64,000 bases of DNA from Ridgeia piscesae (Eukaryota > Annelida > Polychaeta > Sabellida > Siboglinidae). A program made the translations under genes and the position numbers. Below the pieces are notes generated by a model. The model had not been told where the DNA came from. It did no database searches and worked only from the letters and a program-made list of their open reading frames with translations. The stretch covers positions 1 through 64,000 of the forward strand of contig JAODUO010001180.1 of assembly GCA_025642075.2 (NCBI GenBank), given 5' to 3'. Shown here in pieces: positions 22,905 to 32,585 of this stretch. Positions within the stretch are counted from its first letter, which is position 1. The number at the start of each line of letters is the position of its first letter.

Positions 22905-25253
22905 TGTAACGTACAGCCACCGTGTTAGTTAGTGGTAGACGTTAATTTGTATTATTATTATTATATATATATAGTAGATACATACAACGTGTAGGTAGGT
23001 AATTAATGAGTAACTGTCAAGGTAAGGTGTGGGGCCGATTTCCCCACACAGGTCGCAGTCCTTTTGTTGTACTTCGTAGAAGAGACATCTTCTACTGAGT
23101 ACTTCGATTAATGTTCCCTGCGCTGGTCGATCCTCCTCACACTTAGTTCAAATATGCCAGTCATCTCGACCCTGTTCAATATTCAAACCATATGTCTGAT
23201 TCCTGTAACTCGTATTTCATCTGAGAAACCAAACTTAGCTTGCACATAATACGATGTGCAACGATAAATTTAAACCAGTGACATCAAAAGAAATCTCCGT
23301 CGTAAGTGTGTACGTGACGACCAGCAGGGAGGGCAGGACTACTAATAGTATAAATAGAAGGCCAAATTAGGACTGGCATGTTCTTTCAACACCGGCTGTA
23401 CTTGTACGTGAGATGACGACCATGAATTAAAAATCTACGCTGTAGACGAGCCTGGATTCTTCTTGTAAGTCGCTACCGCTAGTTAGCATGGCAATCAACC
23501 ATCGCCATGTTAGCTAGAGGGTAGCCAGTACATATTGGCGAGCGCGCTACACAGGAGCATCATCGTCGTCGTTGTCGCCGCCGCCGCCGCCTTCATCATG
23601 ACGTCGTATCAGCCGACCGGCCCTCCTCTCCTGCTGTTGCTATCCTATTCAACCGTGTGGGACTGCTACTTCGCTGCCGCACAACGCTAAAACGGTCACC
23701 TCTATGGCCTTCTAATTCAACTGGCCGGTAAGTGGCTGTATTTGCTGTTGCCGTGGTTACACGACAACTAAGTTACCGACGTTATTTTTGTTCGGTATCC
23801 CTCACCTCTCGAAGTCACGGTATCGGACGACCGCGCCGCTGCGTTTATGCGACAATTTCAATAACTTTAAAAAGCCATGAATGAGCAACAATTTGAACGC
23901 TATATGAACGGCTTGACGGCTCTCGCTAAGGCGAATCGCCAATCGGAGCATGACGCTGCCCACCGTCTAGAAGTTAATAAGACAATTAATAAATTAATAA
24001 AACAAACGGCATGGTGCGATGGGTCGTCTACGTCTGCACCCGCACATGGCTTCAAGACATCGACCTGGCATTCGGTCGGGTTGGACATGCGTCGATCGTA
24101 GAAGTAGTCTCATCGACGGTCATGGGGCCCTTGAGGAAAGAAATTGAACATTTTTAAATGAACTAATCGCCACCGACCAGGTGGCTCAAGACGCCGTCCC
24201 ATGGGCGCAGGTACGCGCCCATGTGGTCACTAATTTTTTTATTTTGATGAGGCTGCTGCTCTCCGGGATTCACTTGAACAAATGCGACAGTCCGCCTACG
24301 AGACCGACGCCTCGTTTAATCGATGTTTCCGTGATCTGGCTGACGCCGCCTTCCCTGCCCCTGGTCGTAACGACGACCAGCATCGCCTCATGGTTAGGGC
24401 TTATGCACGCGGTTTGCGATCGTCGTCGGTTGCCGTGAAAATGATCGAGGACGCCAATCCGGGTACGTTGGATGCTGCAATCATTTGGGTGAATAACTTC
24501 AGCGAGCGTCAGGACGCTGTCTCGACTGGGGCTCGACCGCCCTGGGGTTGAGCCAATGGACATCGGTTCGGTTCACCCACCTACTCTTCCCGTCGAACAG
24601 CGGACGTCAAGGCGAGGTGCCCCGCCTTGGGCTCCACCGCCCTGGGGTTGCGCTGATGGATATCGGCTCGGTTTATCCGCCTACCCTTCCGCCGATGTCT
24701 CCGCCACTTAACGAGGTCATCACAAAGGTTCTGCGAGGTCAAGAACGGCTACAAGGTAAGGTATGGGGCCGATGTCCCCACACAGGTCGCAGTCCTTTTG
24801 TTGTACTTCGTAGAAGAGACATCTTCTACTGAGTACTTTGATTAATGTTCCCTGCGCTGGTCGATCCTCCTCACACTTAGTTCAAATATGCCAGTCATCT
24901 CGACCCTGTTCGATATTCAAACCATATGTCTGATTCCTGTAACTCGTATTTCATCTGAGAAACCAAACTTAGCTTGCACATAATACGATGTGCAACGATA
25001 AATTTAAACCAGTGACATCAAAAGAAATCTCCGTTGTAAGTGTGTACGTGACGACCAGCAGGGAGGGCAGGACTACTAATAGTATAAATAGAAGGCCAAA
25101 TTAGGACTGGCATGTTCTTTCAACACCGGCTGTACTTGTACGTGAGATGACGACCATGAATTAAAAATCTACGCTGTAGACGAGCCTGGGTTCTTCTTGT
25201 AAGTCGCATGGCAATCAACCATCGCCAATGTTAGCTAGAGGGTAGCCAGTACA
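22905..25253 (+). mobile_element. Internally deleted Ty3/Gypsy LTR element
   Basis: The 5' LTR is 22905-23532 (TGTAACGTAC...AGTACA). The 3' LTR survives as about 24752-25253, having lost its first 120 bp or so, and ends in the same AGTACA. A 4-bp target duplication AAGT flanks it (22901-22904 and 25254-25257). A primer-binding-site-like TGGCGAGCGCG follows the 5' LTR, and the same string follows the LTR of the big element at 30401. Only part of gag remains; most of gag-pol and the start of the 3' LTR were removed by one deletion whose junction falls at CAAGGTAAGG, present in both flanks. LTRs differ by substitutions and a 16-bp indel, so it is clearly older than the 30-kb element. Confidence 0.9.
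23877..24757 (+). pseudogene. Broken gag of the deleted Gypsy element
   Basis: Starts at ATG 23877 (MNEQQFERYMNGL). Matches the Gag of the 30-kb element along its length: TAWCDGSST against TRNCDGSST, AVPWAQVRAHV against AVPWADLRDHL, then RAYARGL against KTFARGL and PMDIGS against PMEIGA near 24553. It has stops at about 24099 and in the middle third, and several frame changes. Gag would build the particle; this copy cannot. It ends at the deletion junction near 24752. Confidence 0.75.
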
Positions 25254-25257
25254 AAGT

Positions 25258-27030
25258 GCTGACTGTTCTGATGTTTAACAAGCTGTCCCCACTGCGTGTA
25301 TTGACAGACACACTGACTCAGGTCTCAGTGACAGTGATGATGATGTGACATCTCAGACATGTCAAAGTGGGTGTATTTTCATTACTGATACAGGCGTGAA
25401 CTGCTGTGTGGCAGTTGCATTCGTCGACAGGTATTGGGGTTAAGGTGCTGCATGCCCAGAGAGCACTGGTTCAGGACAACATCCAAACTCTTGGAAAGTT
25501 TCATGGGTGTCAGACACACCTATGCTGATGTGTTCAAGAGCAATGTGCAGTAAACAGGGTTTGGCTTCCCTTCTGGGGTGAACCAAACTGATGTGGTGAT
25601 TAATTGACCAGTGGGAGGCTGGAGTTGCCCTCTCTGGTAAACAAGATTTGGTAACTGGTTAATTTACCCCCTGGTGAGGTGTTTTTGCTAGAGAACATAG
25701 TTTGGTTTAATGCATTTAATATTGAAGGTTTATGTGTATTGTATTGATTATTGTTACACTTTATCTTTTAGATGAATATTAACCTAATGTGCATGTATTA
25801 GCACTTTAAGCCATTCGTATTGAAATGTGTGTGACCTAAGTAGAGTAGGAACACATTCCATCAGACAAGTAATTAGTCCCTCTCCCCTTTCTAAAATCGG
25901 ATTGAGCCCCTGCCTACAACACTATCAGATGGCAGATTCAACATACACATAGAAAGAGAGATAAAAGAAGAATACCAAGCTGCATAGGCTGAACCAGGTA
26001 TGTAATTAAGATAAGGAATAATTCAAGGTCATTTTCAATGTATTATTATTATTATTGCATTGTTTTCCATGATGTAGAATTGATATTACTGTCAACAGTA
26101 AGACTAGCTGGATATATGCTGGAGTGTACCACACAATGTCATGTAGATCTTTGTACGATTGTATGAGCGTATGATATTGCATTTTAGTGTGTTTAGACAG
26201 GATGCAATCTATCCTTTAATAACAATTAAGTTACTGTATGCGTTGAATTTGCATATAGGGACTACAATGTTATTGTAGTATTTTACAAGAGATTAGCAAT
26301 GGATATGTATTATCACATGTATATGTATGTATACACTTGGTCATTGTGTTAATACAACTGCTTTGTTAGTAACTGGTGTGTTACTGAGCCAATGTATTCA
26401 TGTACTTTAGAATAGTATGTTATACGATACATGTATTAGAGTTATTGTTAGTAGGTAGATAATTGTTTGTAATTTCTGTTCGCAGTTTTTACGGTGTTAT
26501 TAAACATCAGTAATAAAAAGACACGTTGTCATCCATGAATATGCGACCCACAGTACAGCTATTCATGTTATTAATTGTCATACATATGTGAAACTCTTTT
26601 AATGTATGCCTATGAGATTAAGATTCACAATTTGTTTGACATTTTATTATCCTAGATAAATATTTTATATCTTTACAATTTAAATAAACATTATGTTATT
26701 ACAATAATACAATAAATAAATAATACATCTGGTATAATTGTTTGATTTTTATTAATGTAATATGAATTAAACGTAAACATTAATTAAATTAAACATAAGC
26801 ACTGGTAATTACCCAGGTACTCCTTTTAGGTGCACAAAGTTTGGTTCAGTGGTGTGTTGCAGGTTCAATACCTGCTGGTGTTAACTGTTATGCTGTTTGC
26901 AATGTAGACACCACTGGTGTGCACATTCACTGAATCAGTTGATTTCCTTTAAAACTTTCTATCTATGTAGTGTGGTAATTAAGGTTGTTTAATTATTTAT
27001 TAATCAAGGATGCGTTGTGTGCACCGTTGG
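25258..27030. other. No recognised gene
   Basis: 25258-25560 continues the sequence interrupted by the Gypsy element and looks weakly coding. The remainder is AT-rich with a short (ATT)n run near 26040. A B-box-like GGTTCAATACC near 26867 was considered and rejected as a tRNA. Confidence 0.4.
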
Positions 27031-27196
27031 TGCACCATAGTGGTCAGATGACTGAGCGTGCCAATTAGCACCGGGCACTTGCCTACTTAAGCCCGATTTT
27101 GGCGGTAAGCTGCCCCTTTTGAATTGGCAGCAGTGGCGGCGGTTAGTTGTTTTAACCAGGGTAATTAATTTGGTAGCGGCACCGCCACGTGTTAAC

Positions 27197-27920
27197 ATGA
27201 CTGACGCCGAGGCAACTGCCGAGGCTGAACTCCGGGAGTGGGCCTCCGGGCAGAAGGTCACGATGAAGACGGTAGACCTGCTGGCCAAAGAGGGTTTTAA
27301 CTCCATGGAGGCGCTGGCGTTACTGGACGGGGAGGATTTAGCCCAAACGAAAATTGCAAGCGGCCAACAAAAGCTGTTGCTTTCGGCGATACGGCCGTTG
27401 CAACACAAGACGACGCAATCCAACATGGCCGCTGAGACCGCAGCCACGTGCGGAGACGGGACGGCGCGCTCTACCGCTGTGGATGGGCAGACGACCGAAT
27501 CGGGGGGACGTCCGAACGAAGGCGGAGACGGACAGGCGATCGCAGCGGGCATCCTGACGACCGGAGCGGACGGACAGGCGAGCACCGCGGACGGACTGGC
27601 GGCCAGAGCGAACGGGTTGCCTACGGGAGCGAACGCACAACCGAATGACATCTATGCGCGATTGATGGCCGACCACATGGAGACACTGCAGGGAAACGCG
27701 ACAGCCGGCGTTGCCGTTGAACAGGGAACATGGCCGCACGGGACAAGGACTGCTCAGTTTGCTGGACATGTACCAACGGCAACGGTTGGACAGTCAGGGA
27801 CATTGCCGGGGTCGTGGCAGGACCCACAGATCCACCTGATGACAGCAGCAGCTGGTAGGTCGTGTCACTATTATGATGTGGTAGATTTCATTGGCAGGGA
27901 TGAAAAAGATGGTGGTTCAC
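27197..27920 (+). CDS. Gag-like ORF with SAM-like N-terminal domain
   Basis: ATG at 27197. Residues about 10-65 (ELREWASGQKVTMKTVDLL, then GFNSMEALALLDGEDL and GQQKLLLSAI) form a helical SAM-like module of the kind heading Gag-like ORFs of invertebrate LTR and DIRS-like retroelements. About 100 residues of low-complexity repeats follow (ADGQ/ADGL/ANGL motifs). The frame is open upstream from 27119, where ATTGGCAGCAGTGG resembles a primer-binding site. The GC content is far above its surroundings, marking a transferred or inserted segment. The frame runs to a stop at 27977, but from about 27921 another frame matches Harbinger transposase, so the true C-terminus is uncertain. No LTRs were found. 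Confidence 0.45.
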
Positions 27921-28165
27921 CCATGGATTGCGTGGGGCCAGCAGTTTGGCACATTTCATGCTCTAATGAAGGAAATTAAAGTGGAGGACCCCAGAGCATT
28001 TGCAAACTTTATCTGGAAGGACATACACCAATTTCAATATCTTCTAGATACCGGGTAGATGCTGTTTCGCCCTTAATCATCCACAAAGACATAGCCATGC
28101 GCAGTGCAATACCATCTGCTGAGCACCTTGCTGTAACTCTTCGTCATGTTGACGTTCAATGATTT
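27921..28165 (+). pseudogene. PIF/Harbinger transposase N-terminal relic
   Basis: In the frame beginning PWIAWGQQFGTFHALMKE, continuing EDPRAFANFIW and, after a frameshift and stop near 28056, MRSAIP and LAVTLRHV. These are the successive boxes before the DDE catalytic core of HARBI1-like (DDE_Tnp_4) transposases: the N-terminal 'PWI..r..fG.y..LM.El', 'F.nF.Rm' and 'lAvTLR.L'. The catalytic residues lie beyond 28165, where only minisatellite follows, so it is dead. It abuts the gag-like ORF at 27921; a chimeric junction is possible. Confidence 0.65.
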
Positions 28166-28245
28166 GATTGTTTTAGTACAAATGTTTGGCTTGGCTTCAA
28201 CTATTAGTATTACCATTTATTTTATACGCATTAACTTTGATAATA

Positions 28246-28690
28246 CTGCTCTTACACGTTGATGAACTGTGACCGACAGTAGATAATACTGCTCATATAC
28301 ATTGATGAACTGTGATCGACAGTAGATAATACTGCTCATATACATTGATGAACTGTGATCGACAGTAGATGATACTGCTCACATACATTAATGAACTGTG
28401 ATCGACAGTAGATAATACTGCTCATATACATTGATGAACTGTGATCGACAGTAGATAATACTGCTCATACACATTGATGAACTGTGACCGTTGATGAACT
28501 GTGACCAACAGTAGACAATACTGCTGATACACGTTGATGAACTGTGACTGACAGTAGACAATACTACTCATATGTATACGTTGATGAACTGTGACTGACA
28601 GTAGACAATACTACTCATATGTATACGTTGATGAACTGTGACAGACAGTAGACAATACTGCTGATATGAATACATTGATGAACTGTGTCT
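28246..28690 (+). repeat. Tandem repeat, 43-bp unit with longer variants, about 10 copies
   Basis: Units contain TGATGAACTGTGATCGACAG and AATACTGCTCATA. The first half has an exact 43-bp period; later units carry insertions (TATGTATACG). Confidence 0.93.
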
Positions 28691-28969
28691 CCTCGACCCC
28701 TGTTTAATTTATCTACAGCAATAATTCATATTTTACTTTAATTAATTTTCTGTTATTTCTTGCTTAATAACATGTGTACACAATTTCTTGTCACATTAAT
28801 TCACCATGGCACTAATGCAATATTATTTCATAATTGAGCTGTAGGTAATTTGTTGAAAATTGTATTATATAAATGTATATTTTTGGGGTCAATAAACACT
28901 TCCTATTGCGATTCCGATTCACATCCGATTCTGAAGAGATTCAGGTGGTGAACACGGTTGAAGAAAAAG

Positions 28970-29487
28970 AAGTGTATGACCACACACAAAGAGAAAGAGG
29001 TTTATGACCACACCCAAAGAGAAAGAGGTTTATGACCACACCCAAAGAGAAAGAGGTTTATGACCACACCCAAAGAGAAAGAGGTTTATGACCACACCCA
29101 AAGAGAAAGAGGTTTATGACCACACCCAAAGAGAAAGAGGTTTATGACCACACCCAAAGAGAAAGAGGTTTATGACCACCAAAGAAAAGAGGTTTATGAC
29201 CACACCCAAAAGAAAGAGGTTTATGACCACACCCAAAGAGAAAGAGGTTTATGACCGCACCCAAAGAGAAAGAGGTTTATGACCACACCCAAAGAAAAAG
29301 GTTTATGACACCCAAGAAGGTTTATGACCACACCCAAAGAGAAAGAGGTTTATGACCGCACCCAAAGAGAAAGAGGTTTATGACCACACCCAAAGAGAAA
29401 GAGGTTTATGACCACACCCAAAGAGAAGGAGGTTTATGACCACACCCAAAGAGAAGGAGGTTTATGACTGCACCCAAAGAGAAAGAC
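28970..29487 (+). repeat. Minisatellite, 28-bp unit, about 19 copies
   Basis: Units read AAGAGAAAGAGGTTTATGAC then CACACCCA. Near 29180-29320 several units are shortened (AAAGAAAAGAGG, GACACCCAAG), the pattern of slippage. It starts in purine-rich sequence just after the AATAAA-like tract at 28890. Confidence 0.95.
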
Positions 29488-30400
29488 ACAGTGATCACAC
29501 CTGAAGTGAAAGATGTGGTGAACACAAAGGCAATAGAACATGGATATGGATACTGTTACCATTGGCAGTCACATTGCTGTCTTGTAGGGGCAACATTGGT
29601 ATACTGGCAGAGTAGTAAAAGAAGTCGGTGACATGTATAATGTGACATACATGACGCCTTCAAGAGGCAAATGAAAATGGGGCTTTTCTGTCCAGGGGCT
29701 CGTAGACAAGGAAGACGTCCTTTAGCATGTTGATGTCCCTCAAGCAGTAGGCAGTGGAGCATTGCTAGACATCACCCTAACTATCCCGGCCAGATTTGAC
29801 CACTTGACCCTAGCAATGCTAGTGGATGACAGTGAGAGGAAGAAAAGAATCCATCCCTGAGCAATGACTGTTTTGTTGTTTCAAGCAGAGTCTGTGACTG
29901 AGGAGAAGTTTGTTTGAAGACAGTGGTGTTTCATTTATTGCACATTCAGGAAATGAACACCGATTTGAAAACTTATAATGTCATGCACAGAATGTATTAA
30001 TATTTTTACTGGGTTACATTACAGTATAATGTCTAGATGTTCTTTTGATAAAGGTAAATTCACGTTTGAGATACATTAATTGTTAGATAAAACAAGACTT
30101 TTTATCCATCCAGCTATATTTCTACCCGTCCAAAACAGGCTGTACCCATCCAAATGACGGGTGGACGGGTCTCTGCATAAAGCTGTTTTTGTGACAGTAT
30201 CATGCATACTTTTAACAATAATGATTAAAACAGGTGTTTCGATAATGGCCACACTAATTACAACCCACCATTACAACTATAGGAGCCGCAAATGGACTAT
30301 TATTGTAGTTATTTGATGCTAGTTATACATAAGGAGTTGGCTTACTTCAAAGCCCTAATACAACCATATACAGCTGTAACTGACTTGTGTTATGCCACTA
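29488..30400. other. No recognised gene; left flank of the large LTR element
   Basis: Contains the short dispersed repeat at 30140-30185 that pairs with 14068-14110. A minus frame at 29556-29762 has no domain. The base pair before the LTR is ...CCACTA. Confidence 0.4.
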
Positions 30401-31246
30401 TGTAAAGAACCACCTCAATAAGTTTAGAACAACGTATATAATTATCCAACTAGTGTAGAAGAAAGTGCTATTAAGTTTCTAGTATTACCAAACAGGATTC
30501 GGCAGGATGAAGGTATAAAGCTGTTGACCGCTTTAGGTAAACATTCATCAGATTTGACCGCTTCAACAGGAAAGGCTTAGGGTGTATTGTTTACGTGGCT
30601 TGATAACTGTGTGTACACGAAAGCCGTGGCGATCACCGCCGGTCACCGAGTGTGAGAATGGAACGTAGCTTGAGGAGCTAAAACAATGGTTGTGTTTACA
30701 CGAAAGGCGCCGCATTGGCACCGCCGGTCACGGAGTGTGAGGAGAGAACGTAGCTTATACGCTAAAACAATGGTTGTGTTTACACGAAAGACGAGGCCTA
30801 AATACCGCCGGTCACTAAGTGTTTATAGGAATGCAGGAGTGTGTACAACAATGACTGGAGTAAGATAAGCAGTGACTATAAAGACTCAGGGAAATTGAAG
30901 GAGAGGGAGACCAGAGTCGGACGAACATGACTCTGGTTGACGATTTTGGCTTTGAAATTAATATACTAATGTGGGACAGTTGCCCATATTTTTTTATCTT
31001 GGATGTATAAAATTATCGGAAATATTTCAACATGTTAAATTGTAAGAGTGTCTGAGGGACATCCTGAAGTACAGTAGGGACCCAGACCTCCGATGTAATC
31101 TTCTATACTGAGCGTGTGTGAATACTTCATCATGAATAAATTCGAGTCGAACCTGGGAAGCGTTTATTATCGATTCTTCAAATCTAACTTGTGATGGATG
31201 TGACACCCCTGCGCACGCGACCCAATACTGGGGGGTCACGCCTACA
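30401..31246 (+). repeat. 5' LTR (846 bp)
   Basis: TGTAAAGAAC...GCCTACA. Candidate promoter TATAAA at 30877-30882 and polyadenylation signal AATAAA at 31135-31140, giving a plausible U3-R-U5 order. U3 holds three imperfect direct repeats beginning at 30609, 30691 and 30775, each with ACACGAAAG and ACCGCCGGTCAC. Confidence 0.95.
30609..30820 (+). promoter_or_regulatory. Triplicated U3 segment, enhancer-like
   Basis: Three 82-84-bp imperfect repeats lie 60-270 bp upstream of the candidate TATA box. All keep GTGT(TT)ACACGAAAG and ACCGCCGGTCAC; two keep GAACGTAGCTT and CTAAAACAATGGT. Retroviral and errantiviral U3 regions often carry repeated enhancers. Function here is inferred from position. 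Confidence 0.5.
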
Positions 31247-31247
31247 C

Positions 31248-31268
31248 TGGCGAGCGCGACAACTCGAT
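31248..31268 (+). promoter_or_regulatory. Candidate primer-binding site
   Basis: TGGCGAGCGCGACAACTCG starts one base after the 5' LTR. TGG is the expected complement of a tRNA CCA end, and the older Gypsy element at 22905 has TGGCGAGCGCG in the same place, so this segment is conserved between the two. Which tRNA it pairs with was not determined. Confidence 0.65.
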
Positions 31269-31469
31269 GCTTCATGACGGAAGGAGTTCACGCCAGCACG
31301 CGACATGAACATTGACATTCTACAGCAACTACAGTGAGTACTTTTATCTTACAGTTACGCATCCTACAAGCGGTGTCAAGAGACTTGCGTTATGAACAGT
31401 CACGAATATTCACAAGATTAAACAATTTAATTACTCCACTTTTGATGAGACTTTCGTATATTCAACAAC

Positions 31470-32585
31470 ATGAATCCGGAACTGTACCAGGACTTTGTTA
31501 TGGGAATAAGGCAACAAGAAGCCGATAGAAATCAAGCAATAAGAGCGAGAGAAGTGATAAAAGATTTGATACATCAAACCCGAAATTGTGACGGTTCATC
31601 GACTTTGGCTGTTCGGAACTGGATTCGTGAAATTACTCTTGCCTTTAATCAAGTAGGAAACACATCGATCATTGAAATTGCTGCCAAAACTGTTTCTGGT
31701 CCATTTCGTTTCGAACTAGAACGTTTTATTGAAGAACAAATAGCAACAAACAACATTGCACGCGCAGCCGTACCATGGGCCGACTTACGCGACCATTTAT
31801 CTACACAGTTTCTTAATATTGACGAATCCGCCGCTCTCAAAGATGATTTAGATCGTGTAACACAATCGGCATTCGAACCCACGCAAACTTACATACGCCG
31901 TTTCCGTGAAATCGCGGACATTGCTTACCCCGTGACTCAACGTAACATTGACCAGGAAAGACTGCTGGTTAAAACATTTGCTAGAGGATTGTCCTCAGAC
32001 GCCATAGCAACGAAACTTGTGGACGGAGCGCCGCAATCGCTACAGGTAGCGATTAAAATTGTGGCAGAAGCATGTTCGCGACAGGACGCATATTGGCGTC
32101 TTGGTCGGGAATCGCGCAGAGAAGTGCCAATGGAAATTGGTGCTGCGGAATCCGACAAACCCACACAACTCAACCGCACGGTGGAATCACTTACATCCAC
32201 CATGCAGCACCTGGCGACTAAAATAGCCAAGTTGGAGGCACGCGATAACCACACAGCATCCGAGAAACCTTCCCGCCGCGCGACTACTACGAGCAGTGTC
32301 CGAACCACAATCGCCAGCCCGCAGAACGACACACGCGCCCGTCGACCGATCGCCGCCCGCTCGATGAACGACAGCCGGCCGGGAGACAACACAGTAACGC
32401 ACGCCGAGGCGACTTCCGCCCCTCGTTCCACGCTACACCTCCGCCCCGCAGACAACTACAATGCTACGCCTGTGGACAACCGGGACACTTCGCGGCTGAC
32501 TGCCCCGTACGCACGGGACAGTATCGTCACCAGCATCAGCCGGGAAACGGGACCACGTCTTGGCAGTAACCGACCGATCAGGTAA
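31470..32585 (+). CDS. gag: Gag polyprotein, main frame
   Basis: ATG 31470, 371 codons. The first 220 or so residues are helical capsid-like sequence (TRNCDGSSTLAVRNW; AVPWADLRDHL; VKTFARGLSSDAIATKL; VPMEIGA) shared with the broken gag at 23877. Gag assembles the particle and packages RNA. The Cys-His zinc knuckle is not in this frame: it is in the frame -1 to it, at 32462-32508. From about 32250 this frame therefore reads out of register (Thr/Arg/Ser-rich) to its stop. No canonical slippery heptamer lies in 32249-32300, so a one-base indel in the copy or assembly is more likely than a programmed shift. Confidence 0.85.
   Translation: MNPELYQDFVMGIRQQEADRNQAIRAREVIKDLIHQTRNCDGSSTLAVRNWIREITLAFNQVGNTSIIEIAAKTVSGPFRFELERFIEEQIATNNIARAAVPWADLRDHLSTQFLNIDESAALKDDLDRVTQSAFEPTQTYIRRFREIADIAYPVTQRNIDQERLLVKTFARGLSSDAIATKLVDGAPQSLQVAIKIVAEACSRQDAYWRLGRESRREVPMEIGAAESDKPTQLNRTVESLTSTMQHLATKIAKLEARDNHTASEKPSRRATTTSSVRTTIASPQNDTRARRPIAARSMNDSRPGDNTVTHAEATSAPRSTLHLRPADNYNATPVDNRDTSRLTAPYARDSIVTSISRETGPRLGSNRPIR
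32249..32569 (+). CDS. gag: Nucleocapsid segment of Gag in the -1 frame
   Basis: Open from after TAA 32246-32248 to TAA 32567-32569. Contains a complete retroviral zinc knuckle, CYACGQPGHFAADC (C-x2-C-x4-H-x4-C, 32462-32503), preceded by an Arg-rich stretch. This is where Gag normally binds genomic RNA. It is in frame 2 while the capsid frame is 0 and pol is frame 1, so Gag to Pol needs two -1 changes. The second has a proper slippery site (32542-32548) inside this segment; the first does not. Confidence 0.75.
   Translation, partial: PHSIRETFPPRDYYEQCPNHNRQPAERHTRPSTDRRPLDERQPAGRQHSNARRGDFRPSFHATPPPRRQLQCYACGQPGHFAADCPVRTGQYRHQHQPGNGTTSWQ

Noticed and set aside
26840..26880. tRNA or tRNA-derived SINE: TGGTTCAGTGG followed by GGTTCAATACC look like A and B boxes.
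   Set aside because: The boxes are only about 25 nt apart, too close for a tRNA, and no cloverleaf stems could be paired.
30686..30868. A 60-codon plus frame within each LTR (also at 40638-40820).
   Set aside because: It lies over the U3 repeats; repetition explains the open frame, and LTR proteins are not expected in this group.
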